A stretch of DNA of 64,000 nt. It comes from Candidatus Gastranaerophilales bacterium. Its GTDB lineage: Bacteria > Cyanobacteriota > Vampirovibrionia > Gastranaerophilales > Gastranaerophilaceae. The position numbers and the translations under genes are program-made. The stretch is taken from assembly GCA_944324425.1 (NCBI GenBank), contig CALUWE010000003.1, positions 62,001-126,000 on the forward strand, read 5' to 3'. Shown here piece after piece: positions 32,020 to 40,934 of the stretch (the first letter of the stretch is position 1; every line of letters begins with the position of its first letter). The notes under the pieces are model-generated. The model was not told where the DNA came from and did not search any database. It saw nothing but the letters and a program-made list of their open reading frames with translations.

Positions 32020-33667
32020 ATTCCTTATTCATAAAATTCAAAATAACAGAAAAGCTTTCATTAACATTTTCAATATCTACTTTTATATTCATTGCATCAC
32101 ATAGACCCTTAACAATATAAAGCCCTAAACCCGTTCCCCTTGTTGTTCTTGTTAAATCGGAATCAAGACGAATAAATTTATCATACAATTTTTCAAGCAT
32201 TTCGGGCGGAATTATTTCTGATTTATTTGTAATTTTTAATCTTATGCCTGTATCCGTATTTTGAATTGAAATTTTAATCGGTTCATCATCTAGGTTATAT
32301 TTAACCGCATTATCGCAAAGGTTAATTATAATTTGAATTAACCTGTCATAATCGGCATAAACCTGATTTAAATTTTTATCCTGCTCAATTTCAAATTTAA
32401 CATTTTTAGTATTTGAATATTCAACACAAAGCTCAACAACTTTTTGCAAATCAATTAATTGAGGATTAATTGAAAGATGAAAACTTTCAATATCGGGAAT
32501 TGTTAAAAGGTCGTCCACCATTCTTGATAGCCTTTGTGCCTGTTGTTTTATGATATGCAAAGACTTCATTTTCATATCATCGTCAATAACAATGTCTTGC
32601 CTCATAAGGCGGCTAGAATAGCCTATTATACTTGTTAGAGGCGTTCTAAATTCATGGGAAATAGCACTTACTAAAGAATCACGGTACTCATTTAATCTTT
32701 TTAATTCAAGGTTTTTTTCTGAAATTTCTAAATACGTTTGAGAAACCTTTTGTGTCATATAGTTGAATTCTTTTTCCAAAAAAACAATTTCATGGGGCGT
32801 AAAAATGCTTTTTAAAAGACGAATTTTTCTGTCATAGCTTCCTTTTGAAATGGCAATAATTCCTTTAAATAATTGTCTTATATTTATATAAAGGTAATAT
32901 GTATAAAGCCCTACCGCAAAAAATATACAAACAGCCGCAATCAAAAGGCTTAAAACAATTTTTTCTCTGGCCCTATCAATTGTATTTTTTGTAACGGAAG
33001 GGTTAGTCATAACAACAACAACCCAATTCGGATCTTTCATTTGAAAATATGCAAGAGGCTGATTCTTAATTTTTGAAAATAAAACCCCCTCATTTTTTTT
33101 TCGGTTTTTGGGCAGCGCACGCATAACCTCTTCAAGAGCAACTTTATCCTTGCTGTTTGCAGCCACAAGTGCCATTTCATCATCAAAAACAAAAATTGTT
33201 TGAAGCATATTGTTGGCTCTTTCGCCAATTAATTTTTCCAACCCTTGAAAAGAAAGTTCACCGGTTAAATATCTTTTTGAATCAATTTTTGCTGTCAGAT
33301 TAATGCTTTTTGTGTCAGTGTTGAAGGTGTAGTCATCAGTATAATTTTTGGGATGATATGTAACTTCAAGCGAACTATATTTGTCAGATTTTTTTTCAAT
33401 TTCAGTCAGATATTTGTTAATCAAATTTCTTGACGGAATTTCATTAATTGCAGCTGCAATATATCCAAATTCATTATCAGAAGCAGCAATATGGCTTGAA
33501 ATTGTATCAGCTATATAACTTGAAATTTGGGTTACGCCATAATTTAATTCGCGACGCACGGATTGTTGAGAAACATTTGAAATAATAAGCCCAACGGTAA
33601 CAAAAGGAATTATAACCGCAAACAAGAGAACTATTAAAATTTGCTGAACAATTCTAAGGCGCTTCAA
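32003..33667 (-). CDS. Membrane sensor histidine kinase
   Basis: A 554-residue kinase. A first membrane helix (about 7-30), an extracytoplasmic sensor domain of about 200 residues resembling a Cache fold, a second helix (about 238-260), a HAMP linker (about 260-312), the HisKA phosphoacceptor His338 in SAISHEFRTPLTS, and a C-terminal ATPase domain with the G box RGTGLGLYIVKG are all visible. It pairs with the response regulator gene upstream, whose stop it overlaps by 4 nt. The signal is unknown. Confidence 0.92.
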   Translation of the reverse strand: MKRLRIVQQILIVLLFAVIIPFVTVGLIISNVSQQSVRRELNYGVTQISSYIADTISSHIAASDNEFGYIAAAINEIPSRNLINKYLTEIEKKSDKYSSLEVTYHPKNYTDDYTFNTDTKSINLTAKIDSKRYLTGELSFQGLEKLIGERANNMLQTIFVFDDEMALVAANSKDKVALEEVMRALPKNRKKNEGVLFSKIKNQPLAYFQMKDPNWVVVVMTNPSVTKNTIDRAREKIVLSLLIAAVCIFFAVGLYTYYLYINIRQLFKGIIAISKGSYDRKIRLLKSIFTPHEIVFLEKEFNYMTQKVSQTYLEISEKNLELKRLNEYRDSLVSAISHEFRTPLTSIIGYSSRLMRQDIVIDDDMKMKSLHIIKQQAQRLSRMVDDLLTIPDIESFHLSINPQLIDLQKVVELCVEYSNTKNVKFEIEQDKNLNQVYADYDRLIQIIINLCDNAVKYNLDDEPIKISIQNTDTGIRLKITNKSEIIPPEMLEKLYDKFIRLDSDLTRTTRGTGLGLYIVKGLCDAMNIKVDIENVNESFSVILNFMNKEYDEAV

Positions 33668-34383
33668 TTTTCCTCTAATCCTCCAAAAGGTGTTAATTTG
33701 TAACCGACATTTGTTACGGTATGCAAATATTTAGGGTTTCTTGAATCATCTTCAATTTTTTGCCTTAACCCGCCAACATGAACCCTTACCATTCTAACAT
33801 CTTCATCAGACCCATAGCCCCAAACTTCATCCAATAAAACAGCTAAAGAAACAGGCTTATTTAAATGCTGCATTAGACAATATAAAATTTCAAATTCAGT
33901 CGGTGTCAATTTAACTTTTTTGCCCGCAATAATTGCTTCAAGAGAATCGGCTAAAATTTCAATATCGCCTGCTCTTAAAATTTCTTTTTCAGTTGTTTGT
34001 TCAACTTTTGTATCATTTCTTCTTAGCAAAGCTCTTATTCTAAGCAAAACTTCCTGAATTTCAAAAGGCTTTACAAGATAATCATCAGCCCCGACATCAA
34101 AACCTTCGGTTTTATCTTTAATAGAGCCTTTTGCTGTCAACATTAAAATCGGGATGTCGGGTTTTACCAATCTAATATTTTTACAAACTTCATAACCGTT
34201 CATTTTTGGCATCATAACATCAAGCAGAATAAGGTCATAATTGTTTTCCAAAGCTTTTTTAAGCGCCATCTCACCATCTGAAGCAGAATCCACAATGTAG
34301 CCTGATGATTGAATATCAAACACCAATAAATCTCTTATTTGATCGTCATCATCCGCAATTAAAAGTCTTTTATTTGAGTTCAT
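33664..34383 (-). CDS. OmpR/PhoB-family response regulator
   Basis: A 239-residue regulator with an N-terminal receiver domain (acidic pocket DDDD at 11-14, phosphoacceptor Asp55 in LILLDVMMPK, Lys in MLTAKG) and a C-terminal winged-helix DNA-binding domain (about 140-235, ending with VTNVGYKLTPF). It is the cognate partner of the adjacent histidine kinase. OmpR-type regulators bind direct repeats of about 10-11 bp; one such repeat exists at 46447-46466, but a link is only speculative. Confidence 0.93.
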   Translation of the reverse strand: MNSNKRLLIADDDDQIRDLLVFDIQSSGYIVDSASDGEMALKKALENNYDLILLDVMMPKMNGYEVCKNIRLVKPDIPILMLTAKGSIKDKTEGFDVGADDYLVKPFEIQEVLLRIRALLRRNDTKVEQTTEKEILRAGDIEILADSLEAIIAGKKVKLTPTEFEILYCLMQHLNKPVSLAVLLDEVWGYGSDEDVRMVRVHVGGLRQKIEDDSRNPKYLHTVTNVGYKLTPFGGLEEN

Positions 34384-34615
34384 TATCTGCCTCCTTATTT
34401 TTAAAATAGGGTTTCATTGCAAAAAATATAAAAGGTATAAAAAAGAAAAAAGCAACCGTTTGAATAAGAATATTATCAGGGAGTTTAAATGCAACAGCAG
34501 ATGTCATCAACAAAGCACCGGCAAGAACAACAGGCAATGTTCTTTTCCAAAATAAAAGAGTAAAAAGAAAAACAAAGCCTGCAATCGCCCAATATTGATA
34601 TAATTCAAGAGTCAT
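34370..34615 (-). CDS. Small membrane protein of unknown function
   Basis: An 81-residue protein with three hydrophobic stretches (about 8-22, 27-44 and 49-70) and a basic, polar C-terminus. It starts at the ATG at 34615 after GGGGAAG; an upstream in-frame TTG has no ribosome site. It is the first gene of the two-component operon and overlaps the response-regulator gene by 14 nt. It might be a membrane accessory of the sensor, but nothing in the sequence proves this. Confidence 0.65.
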   Translation of the reverse strand: MTLELYQYWAIAGFVFLFTLLFWKRTLPVVLAGALLMTSAVAFKLPDNILIQTVAFFFFIPFIFFAMKPYFKNKEADNELK

Positions 34616-34641
34616 AAAACTTCCCCAAAATATATATGACA

Positions 34642-34650
34642 ATTATAGCA
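34642..34650 (-). promoter_or_regulatory. Extended -10 promoter of the two-component/tadA operon
   Basis: Minus strand TGCTATAAT (34650-34642), an extended -10 element, lies 26 nt before the ATG at 34615 and gives a short leader that contains the GGGGAAG ribosome site. Confidence 0.5.
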
Positions 34651-34670
34651 GATAATATGAATTAAATAAA

Positions 34671-35135
34671 TTATATTTCACTTATAAGGTTGACAACCTC
34701 AATTGCTGATTTAGCAGCATCAAAGCCTTTATTGCCTGCTTTTGTGCCTGCACGTTCAATTGCTTGTTCAATGTTATCTGTTGTAAGAACACCGAATATA
34801 ACAGGAATTTCTTCTGATAATGAAACAGAAGCTATGCCTTTTGAAAGTTCATTTGCAACAAAATCAAAATGAGGTGTTGAACCTTTTATAATGGCACCTA
34901 AGGCAACAATTGCATTATAACCTTTTTTTGCCATTTTTTTGCACATTAAAGGAATTTCAAAAGCCCCCGGCACCCAAACTATATCAATATTTTCTTCTTT
35001 AACGCCATGACGAATAAAAGCATCCATAGCGCCTTGAAGAAGTTTTGAACCTATAAAATCGTTGAATCTTGAAATTACTATACAAAATTTGTCTGTTTCT
35101 TTTGCAGTTAATTTGCCTTCGTAAACTTTTACCAT
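34671..35135 (-). CDS. ribH: 6,7-dimethyl-8-ribityllumazine synthase
   Basis: RibH makes the lumazine precursor of riboflavin. The 154-residue protein has [20 protein letters not shown], the [15 protein letters not shown] stretch, [17 protein letters not shown] with the catalytic His, and [24 protein letters not shown], all classic RibH segments. No other riboflavin gene is near. It follows yidC by 9 nt on the same strand. Confidence 0.97.
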   Translation of the reverse strand: MVKVYEGKLTAKETDKFCIVISRFNDFIGSKLLQGAMDAFIRHGVKEENIDIVWVPGAFEIPLMCKKMAKKGYNAIVALGAIIKGSTPHFDFVANELSKGIASVSLSEEIPVIFGVLTTDNIEQAIERAGTKAGNKGFDAAKSAIEVVNLISEI

Positions 35136-35144
35136 AATTTTAAC

Positions 35145-36227
35145 CTATTTACTTTCTATGACTTTAGCGTCAATTACAGCGTCTTTTGCTGAATTTGCCT
35201 TTTTATTTTCATCCTCTTTTTCCAGTTGTTTATTTATTATAACGGTTTGGATAATTTGGAAAATGTTTGATGTTACAAGGTATAAAAGAACCCCTGCAGG
35301 AATCGGAACAAAAAGAAATGTAACCGTTATCATAACAGGCATAACAGTTGTCATTGATTTTTGAATAGCCGCTTGTTGAGGGTCTTGGTTTTGTGTATTT
35401 GTTTGCGCCATCATAACTTTTTGCATTAAAACCATTGTTAAAACAAAAAGTACAAGCAAGAAAATTACATCATAATGAACTGTTTCGACAGCTTTAATGG
35501 TGGGCACTTGTGCGGTTAAAATGTCGCCTGTTCTATTAAAAGTTACATTTTCCGTTTCTCTTGTTTGAGCATTTGAAACTTTAACTTCAACTTTTTGAAT
35601 ATTGTTTAATGTAGCAAAGTTTAAATTTAAGCTGTCAATTTGAAGTTTAAGATCAATCGGTTCCCCCGGGGTAATTTCGCCTTGAACGGTAACTGCTTTT
35701 TGAGGGCTTTGAATTTTAACATCATCTAAAATTTTTCCGTCTTTTAAGAAAACTTTTGCAACTTTACCCGATTGAAGCCTTACATACCTTTCAACTTGGA
35801 ATTTACCGTCATTTGATAAGCCTGCATTACTTCTGATTGTTGCATCCAACCTTTTTACAAAAAGAAAATCGGCGTTTCCTGCTTGTTCAATAAAATATGG
35901 GCTCATTAGGGCAGAATATAAAAGAATGAATATCGGAAGCTGAATCAACATCGGTAAACACCCTGCCATCGGATTTACCTTGTTTTCTTTCCAAAACTCC
36001 ATCATTTTTTGCTGCATCATCTCAGGGTTAGATTTGTATCTTTCCTGAATCATTTTTATTTTTGGCTGCACCAATTGCATTGTTTTCATGGATTTTTGTT
36101 GTGAAACGTTAGCCGGCCACAAAGCAAACCTTATAATCAAGGTCAAAATTATAATTGCAACACCCCAGTTGCCCACTAAATCCGCCAAAAGTTTTAAAAA
36201 TTGTATTGTTAATGCTGTAAAATCCAT
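35145..36227 (-). CDS. yidC: Membrane protein insertase YidC, cyanobacterial-type architecture
   Basis: A 360-residue YidC/Oxa1-family insertase. The core helices begin directly at the N-terminus (WGVAIIILTLIIRFALWP with the conserved Arg), without the large first periplasmic domain of proteobacterial YidC. Instead an extracytoplasmic beta-rich insert of about 110 residues (about 120-235) sits between LPIFILLYSALMS and VIFLLVLFVLTMVLM. The cyanobacterial YidC I know has its insert at this same place, which supports a cyanobacterial relative. ribH follows. The mnmE gene is divergent and 81 nt away. Confidence 0.94.
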   Translation of the reverse strand: MDFTALTIQFLKLLADLVGNWGVAIIILTLIIRFALWPANVSQQKSMKTMQLVQPKIKMIQERYKSNPEMMQQKMMEFWKENKVNPMAGCLPMLIQLPIFILLYSALMSPYFIEQAGNADFLFVKRLDATIRSNAGLSNDGKFQVERYVRLQSGKVAKVFLKDGKILDDVKIQSPQKAVTVQGEITPGEPIDLKLQIDSLNLNFATLNNIQKVEVKVSNAQTRETENVTFNRTGDILTAQVPTIKAVETVHYDVIFLLVLFVLTMVLMQKVMMAQTNTQNQDPQQAAIQKSMTTVMPVMITVTFLFVPIPAGVLLYLVTSNIFQIIQTVIINKQLEKEDENKKANSAKDAVIDAKVIESK

Positions 36228-36308
36228 ATTTTTCTCTATTTCCCCATTTTAAAATAATTTTTAATCGTTACTGTTGATTTTATTATAAACATGATAATAT
36301 TTACAATT

Positions 36309-37637
36309 ATGAGTAACTTTTTTGATACAATTTGTGCCATCGCAACTCCCTTAGCAAAAGGGGGAGTAGGAATTATAAGGGTTTCGGGGGAAACTTCAAA
36401 AGATGTAGTTAAAAAATTTTTTAACAAAGAAATTATCCCGAATAAAATTAACCATGGCTGGATTATCAACGAAAATAAAAAAATAGATGAAGTTATTGTT
36501 TTATATTTTGTTTCCCCAAGAAGCTTTACAGGGGAAGATGTTGTTGAAATTCAAACCCACGGTTCACCCGTTGTTATTAAAGAAATTTTAAACCTTTTAT
36601 TAACAAACGGCGCAAGATTAGCCACAAAAGGCGAATTTACAAAAAGGGCTTTTTTAAACCATAAAATGGATTTATCCGAAGCGGAAGCAGTTTTGGAATT
36701 AATTGAATCAAAAAGCGTAAAATCCGCATCATTAAATGCATCAAATCTTTCAGGAAGCTTAAAAGAAGCTATAACAAAAATGAGAGATGAAATTTTAGAG
36801 CTAACGGCAAAAGTAACAGCTTCAATTGATTTTCCGGAAGATGTACAAGAGGTTCCTTACGAATTAATTGAAGACAAACTAAACAAAATAAAAGAAAAAA
36901 TTGAAAACATTTTAAAAAATGCAAAATCACACAACATTTTAAGAGAAGGTATTAAAATTGCGGTTGTTGGCCGCCCGAATGTGGGTAAGTCATCCCTTTT
37001 TAATGCGCTTTTAAATTTAAAAAGAGCAATTGTAACAGATATTGCAGGCACAACAAGAGATATAATAACAGAAAGCTTTGATATAAAAGGAATTAATGCC
37101 ACTTTAACAGACACCGCAGGAATCAGGGAAGACAACAAAATAGATACGGTTGAAAAAATAGGTATAACAAAAGCAAAAGAAACAATAGAAGATTCAGACA
37201 TTGTTTTATTGTTATTCGACGGAACCGTTGGCATAACAAAAGAAGACAGTGAAATTTTTGATTTAGCCAAAAATAAAAAAACAATTTTAATTTCAACAAA
37301 ACAAGATATTAACGATAAAATTTTTGAAGGAGCATTGCCAATAAGCTCTAAAACAGGCAAAAACATTGAAGAATTAAAAGAATTAATTTATAAAAATGTT
37401 GTTGATATTGATGTTGATAACATTGAATTTACAACAAACCAAAGGCAGCAGGAAAGTCTTCAAAATGCACTTATTGCAGTAAACAATGCACTTATGGGCA
37501 CAAAAAACAAAGAGCTTCAAGATTTAATTTTGATAGATATAAAATCCGCCCTGATTTCACTTGGCGAAATCACGGGCGAAGTTATAAACGATGAAATTTT
37601 AAACAGCATTTTTGATAAATTCTGTATCGGAAAATAA
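36309..37637 (+). CDS. mnmE: tRNA modification GTPase MnmE
   Basis: MnmE with MnmG modifies the wobble uridine of tRNAs. From ATG 36309 the protein has 442 residues: an N-terminal tetrahydrofolate-binding domain, a helical domain, an inserted GTPase domain with GRPNVGKSS (221-229) and DTAG (near 268), and the C-terminal CIGK (439-442) with the catalytic Cys. A further in-frame start at 36291 would add six residues. The stop codon directly abuts the convergent gene. The divergent yidC is a relic of the common rpmH-rnpA-yidC-mnmE order. Confidence 0.96.
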   Translation: MSNFFDTICAIATPLAKGGVGIIRVSGETSKDVVKKFFNKEIIPNKINHGWIINENKKIDEVIVLYFVSPRSFTGEDVVEIQTHGSPVVIKEILNLLLTNGARLATKGEFTKRAFLNHKMDLSEAEAVLELIESKSVKSASLNASNLSGSLKEAITKMRDEILELTAKVTASIDFPEDVQEVPYELIEDKLNKIKEKIENILKNAKSHNILREGIKIAVVGRPNVGKSSLFNALLNLKRAIVTDIAGTTRDIITESFDIKGINATLTDTAGIREDNKIDTVEKIGITKAKETIEDSDIVLLLFDGTVGITKEDSEIFDLAKNKKTILISTKQDINDKIFEGALPISSKTGKNIEELKELIYKNVVDIDVDNIEFTTNQRQQESLQNALIAVNNALMGTKNKELQDLILIDIKSALISLGEITGEVINDEILNSIFDKFCIGK

Positions 37638-38420
37638 CTATTCTTCCTTTTGCAGTTCCCATAAATCGGAAACAGGGTTGAATTTATATGTATCTATGCC
37701 GCCTTTTGGATTCTTTTCTTTATAGTATGATTCATCACAGTTATCAAAAACATAGTTTATTTCAGAGTCCGGATTCAAAATTTCTCCGTTTTCATCAGGA
37801 ATACCGGAAATAAAATAAAAGTCGTCCAATTTCGGAACTAAAGTTCTTTTAACGCCGGTATCTTTATCAACCTCTGACAATGACAGAGCTCTTTCTGAAA
37901 TTGCATTTATAGAGCAATCTGTCTTATCATCCAATTTAAAGTTGACGGTAAATGAAAAACCAAAAAGGCTGTGAACATCATAAGTTTCTTTTACATTCAT
38001 CCCGTCTGCCATATCAACCCTTGTAATTGTTTGCTGTCCCGATGAATCAGGATTTCTGTCGCTAAAAAGAAGTCTTTCTGTTTTTCCCAAACTGACAGAG
38101 CGCCAATTGTTATCGCGCCCGAGTGCCAAATATCCTTTTAATAATTTTGTATAAGTTTTTGCAGCCTTATTGGCATTTTTTTTACTTGCTTGAATAGAGT
38201 ATATCTTAGCATCTATCTCTTCGCTTTTTTGTTCTTCTAAAGTGGGTTCATGGCTGCTGAAAAACATACCTTTTACTTTTTCTAAAAATGATTTTTGGCT
38301 GCTTTCCTGACTTTTTCCCGTGAACGAAACGCTGTCAAAAGCAGAAACCAAACATGGGCTTTTTTCTTGCGCTTTTGTAAAATTAACGTTATTGTATAAA
38401 GAAACTTTTTCTACTCTCAT
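37638..38420 (-). CDS. Protein of unknown function with N-terminal NF/SFTG tag-like motifs
   Basis: A 260-residue soluble protein with no signal peptide or membrane segment. The first 40 residues carry two short motifs, NNVNFTK (10-16) and SVSFTGK (30-36); the same flavour (NNIAFGA) starts the partial protein at 63.6 kb. Residues 60-115 are helical and charged; the rest is mixed, with a cluster of aromatic and Asp residues near the C-terminus. No family recognised. It lies tail to tail with mnmE with no gap and divergent from metG. Confidence 0.75.
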   Translation of the reverse strand: MRVEKVSLYNNVNFTKAQEKSPCLVSAFDSVSFTGKSQESSQKSFLEKVKGMFFSSHEPTLEEQKSEEIDAKIYSIQASKKNANKAAKTYTKLLKGYLALGRDNNWRSVSLGKTERLLFSDRNPDSSGQQTITRVDMADGMNVKETYDVHSLFGFSFTVNFKLDDKTDCSINAISERALSLSEVDKDTGVKRTLVPKLDDFYFISGIPDENGEILNPDSEINYVFDNCDESYYKEKNPKGGIDTYKFNPVSDLWELQKEE

Positions 38421-38479
38421 AAAAAATCCTCTAAAATGTGCTGCACATAAAAACCCGTTAAATATATTTTTTTGCTTTA

Positions 38480-38488
38480 TGCTATAAT
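38480..38488 (+). promoter_or_regulatory. Extended -10 promoter of metG
   Basis: TGCTATAAT (38480-38488) is an extended -10 element. The ATG at 38513 follows a GGAG ribosome site after a leader of about 18 nt. Confidence 0.5.
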
Positions 38489-38512
38489 TTTTTTATTTGG
38501 AGTTATATTATC

Positions 38513-40075
38513 ATGGAAAAATTTTCAATCACAACAGCAATAGACTACGTAAACGGTGAGCCCCACATTGGCCACGCTTATGAAAAAATATTTACTGATG
38601 TCATATTCAGACACTTTAAAAAAAGGAGTGATAAATCTTTCTTTTTAACAGGAACGGATGAGCACGGCATAAAAATTCAAAAAACGGCAAAAACATTAAA
38701 TATTACGCCAAAAGAACTATGCGACAAGAATGCAAATTCATTTATAAAAGCATGGAATCTTTTAGATATTGAATATTCAAAATTTATAAGAACAACGGAC
38801 GATTACCACGAAAAAACCGTTCAGGATATTTTTGAAAAACTTTTAGAAAAAGGCGACATTTATAAACATAAATATACGGGCCTTTATTGCTCGGGCTGCG
38901 AGTGCTTTTTAGCTGAAAAGGACTTGGATGAAAACGGTAATTGCCCAATCCATGGAAAAAAACCTGAAACAGTGAGCGAAGAAAACTACTTCTTTAAACT
39001 TACGAAATATAAAGATAAAATTATAAACCACATTAAAAATAACCCAAATTTTATTCAACCGAATTATAGAGCCCAAGAAGTTTTAAACCAATTGGAAAAC
39101 ATTGAAGATATTTCCGTCTCAAGGGCAAAAACAAACGTTGAATGGGGAATTGAAGTAAAATCTGACCCGACACAAGTTATATATGTTTGGATTGATGCAC
39201 TTTCAAACTATATTACAGGTTTAGGATACAAAGTTAACGATGAGAGCGAAGAAAACTACAAAGAATTTTGGCCCGTCAACTACCACATAATAGGAAAAGA
39301 CATTTTGAAATTCCATTCCATATATTGGATTGCAATTTTAATGGCATTGGGTTTAGAGCTTCCAAAAAGCATATATGCCCATGGCTGGATTATGATTGAT
39401 AAAAGCAAAATGTCAAAATCAACAGGAAATGTTATCTCGCCAAAAACGGTTATGGAGGCTTTTAATTTAGATAAACCGGATGCTCTAAGATATTTTATGG
39501 CAACAGCAGCTGTTAACGGCAAAGACGGAAACTATTCGGACGATGATTTTAAAGAAAAAGTAAATGCAGACCTTGCAAACAATATGGGCAATTTACTAAA
39601 TAGAACCTTGAATATGCTTGTTAAGTATTTTGACGGCGAAATTAAAGAGGAATTTATAAATAATGAACTTGTAAATGAAACAAATGAAACAATTAATTCC
39701 GTCTTAGCATATTTTGATGCAATGGAGCCCGCTTTAGCCGCAAATAAAATTATAGAACTTGTGGATAATGCCAATAAATTTGTAAACGATAAAGCACCTT
39801 GGACATTAGCTAAAAATAATGAAATGGCAGAATGCGGCAAAACTTTATATTCAATTTTAAACTTAATGACAAAAGTTGCAATCTTAATTGAACCATATTG
39901 TCCAAATATTGCATCCGATATGGCAGAACAACTAAAAATTGATGTCAATATGAAATATTCCGATATCAAAGACTTAATGATTAAAGAAGGAAAATTAATT
40001 ACAAAAGAAGAAATTCACCCCGTATTTTTAAGGTTAGATTCAGAAATTGCAGGGGATAAGAAAAAACAAAACTAA
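38513..40075 (+). CDS. metG: Methionyl-tRNA synthetase
   Basis: A class I synthetase of 520 residues charging tRNA-Met. The PHIGH signature is at 17-21, a knuckle with CSGCE (near 126) and CPIHG (near 144) forms the zinc or zinc-like insert, and KMSKS is near 297. The C-terminal domain is helical; the extra tRNA-binding domain of longer MetG proteins is absent, which is normal for the short form. A strong terminator follows. Confidence 0.96.
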   Translation: MEKFSITTAIDYVNGEPHIGHAYEKIFTDVIFRHFKKRSDKSFFLTGTDEHGIKIQKTAKTLNITPKELCDKNANSFIKAWNLLDIEYSKFIRTTDDYHEKTVQDIFEKLLEKGDIYKHKYTGLYCSGCECFLAEKDLDENGNCPIHGKKPETVSEENYFFKLTKYKDKIINHIKNNPNFIQPNYRAQEVLNQLENIEDISVSRAKTNVEWGIEVKSDPTQVIYVWIDALSNYITGLGYKVNDESEENYKEFWPVNYHIIGKDILKFHSIYWIAILMALGLELPKSIYAHGWIMIDKSKMSKSTGNVISPKTVMEAFNLDKPDALRYFMATAAVNGKDGNYSDDDFKEKVNADLANNMGNLLNRTLNMLVKYFDGEIKEEFINNELVNETNETINSVLAYFDAMEPALAANKIIELVDNANKFVNDKAPWTLAKNNEMAECGKTLYSILNLMTKVAILIEPYCPNIASDMAEQLKIDVNMKYSDIKDLMIKEGKLITKEEIHPVFLRLDSEIAGDKKKQN

Positions 40076-40077
40076 AT

Positions 40078-40107
40078 AAAACGGGGGAACTTAAACCCCC
40101 GTTTTTT
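40078..40107. terminator. Bidirectional intrinsic terminator after metG
   Basis: ACGGGGG (40081-40087) and CCCCCGT (40096-40102) form a GC-rich stem with A-tract and T-tract flanks. It lies between metG and the convergent YkgJ-type gene. Confidence 0.85.
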
Positions 40108-40537
40108 ATTTTAAATATTCAATAAATTTTTTATCCGGCTCAAACCTAAACCCGCAGTTATCTAAAGTTGTCCCCCCCATTTGAATAAATTTCTTGTTAA
40201 TTGAAGGGTAATCACGGCAAAATATCGGGCGAATAAAATATATTGAACAGCGATTATTTTTTAAAAACCTGCATTTGAATAAAATTGCCCCTTCCAATTC
40301 TTCACCTTCATTTTGAACAATTCCGTTTTTGGAAAAAAACCTGTAAATTAAATGCTTCTTTTGCATTTCTTTAAATGTTTCATCATCTTTAACATATCCG
40401 CATTCATTAGAAAAAAGAATGTTTTTGCAGCATTCGCCGCACATTTTGCACTTACCTTTAACAACATATTTAGATGAAGTCAAACGATTTTTGAATGTTA
40501 AAAAAATATCTTCAAAAAAATTTTTAATTCGGTTCAA
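40106..40537 (-). CDS. YkgJ-family cysteine cluster protein
   Basis: A 143-residue protein with the YkgJ (CxxCxxCC) cluster: Cys30, 33, 36 and 37 in CKMCGECC, Cys46, then CRFLKNNRC and FCRDYP downstream. These cysteines probably hold a zinc or iron-sulfur site; the family's function is not well known. The start is TTG at 40537 and overlaps the lipoprotein gene by 14 nt. It is the last gene of the pilT-led leftward operon. Confidence 0.82.
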   Translation of the reverse strand: MNRIKNFFEDIFLTFKNRLTSSKYVVKGKCKMCGECCKNILFSNECGYVKDDETFKEMQKKHLIYRFFSKNGIVQNEGEELEGAILFKCRFLKNNRCSIYFIRPIFCRDYPSINKKFIQMGGTTLDNCGFRFEPDKKFIEYLK

Positions 40538-40934
40538 CTCTCACCATTCCAATCACAACCGGCTGTTTAAAATCCGTAAAATCAAATATTTGAAATATAT
40601 AAAAGCCTCTGTTATTTATAACAACGTAATCTGAAAATGTAGTTTTATTTTTCAATTCAAGCGTTCTGTTATACAAATATTCATAACCCCAAAATTCAGA
40701 TTTTTCATCTTCTTTTTTAAATACCTGCAATTTTAAAAGTCGTGTTTTAAACTGTTTTGGGTTATAAACCGCAAAATAAATTCTATCTCCGACCTTAAAT
40801 TCGTTTGTTGTATTATACAATGTTTCTTTTGTAAAGGGAGTTTTTGAAAAAGCAATAACAGGTTTTTCCTTGTCGCAGCCCGTGGCAAAGAATACGGCAA
40901 CAAAAAGAAAAACAAAAACAATAAGCTTTCTCAA
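40524..40934 (-). CDS. Small putative lipoprotein of unknown function
   Basis: A 136-residue exported protein. The signal sequence MRKLIVFVFLFVAVFFATGC ends in a lipobox with Cys20, followed by DKEKP. The mature part is beta-rich with aromatic residues (YLYNRTLELKN, NNRGFYIFQIFDF), suggesting a small sandwich-like fold. The start codon is TTG in the 4-nt overlap TTGA with the TPR gene, indicating translational coupling. Function unknown; the TPR protein is its likely partner. Confidence 0.8.
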   Translation of the reverse strand: MRKLIVFVFLFVAVFFATGCDKEKPVIAFSKTPFTKETLYNTTNEFKVGDRIYFAVYNPKQFKTRLLKLQVFKKEDEKSEFWGYEYLYNRTLELKNKTTFSDYVVINNRGFYIFQIFDFTDFKQPVVIGMVRVEPN

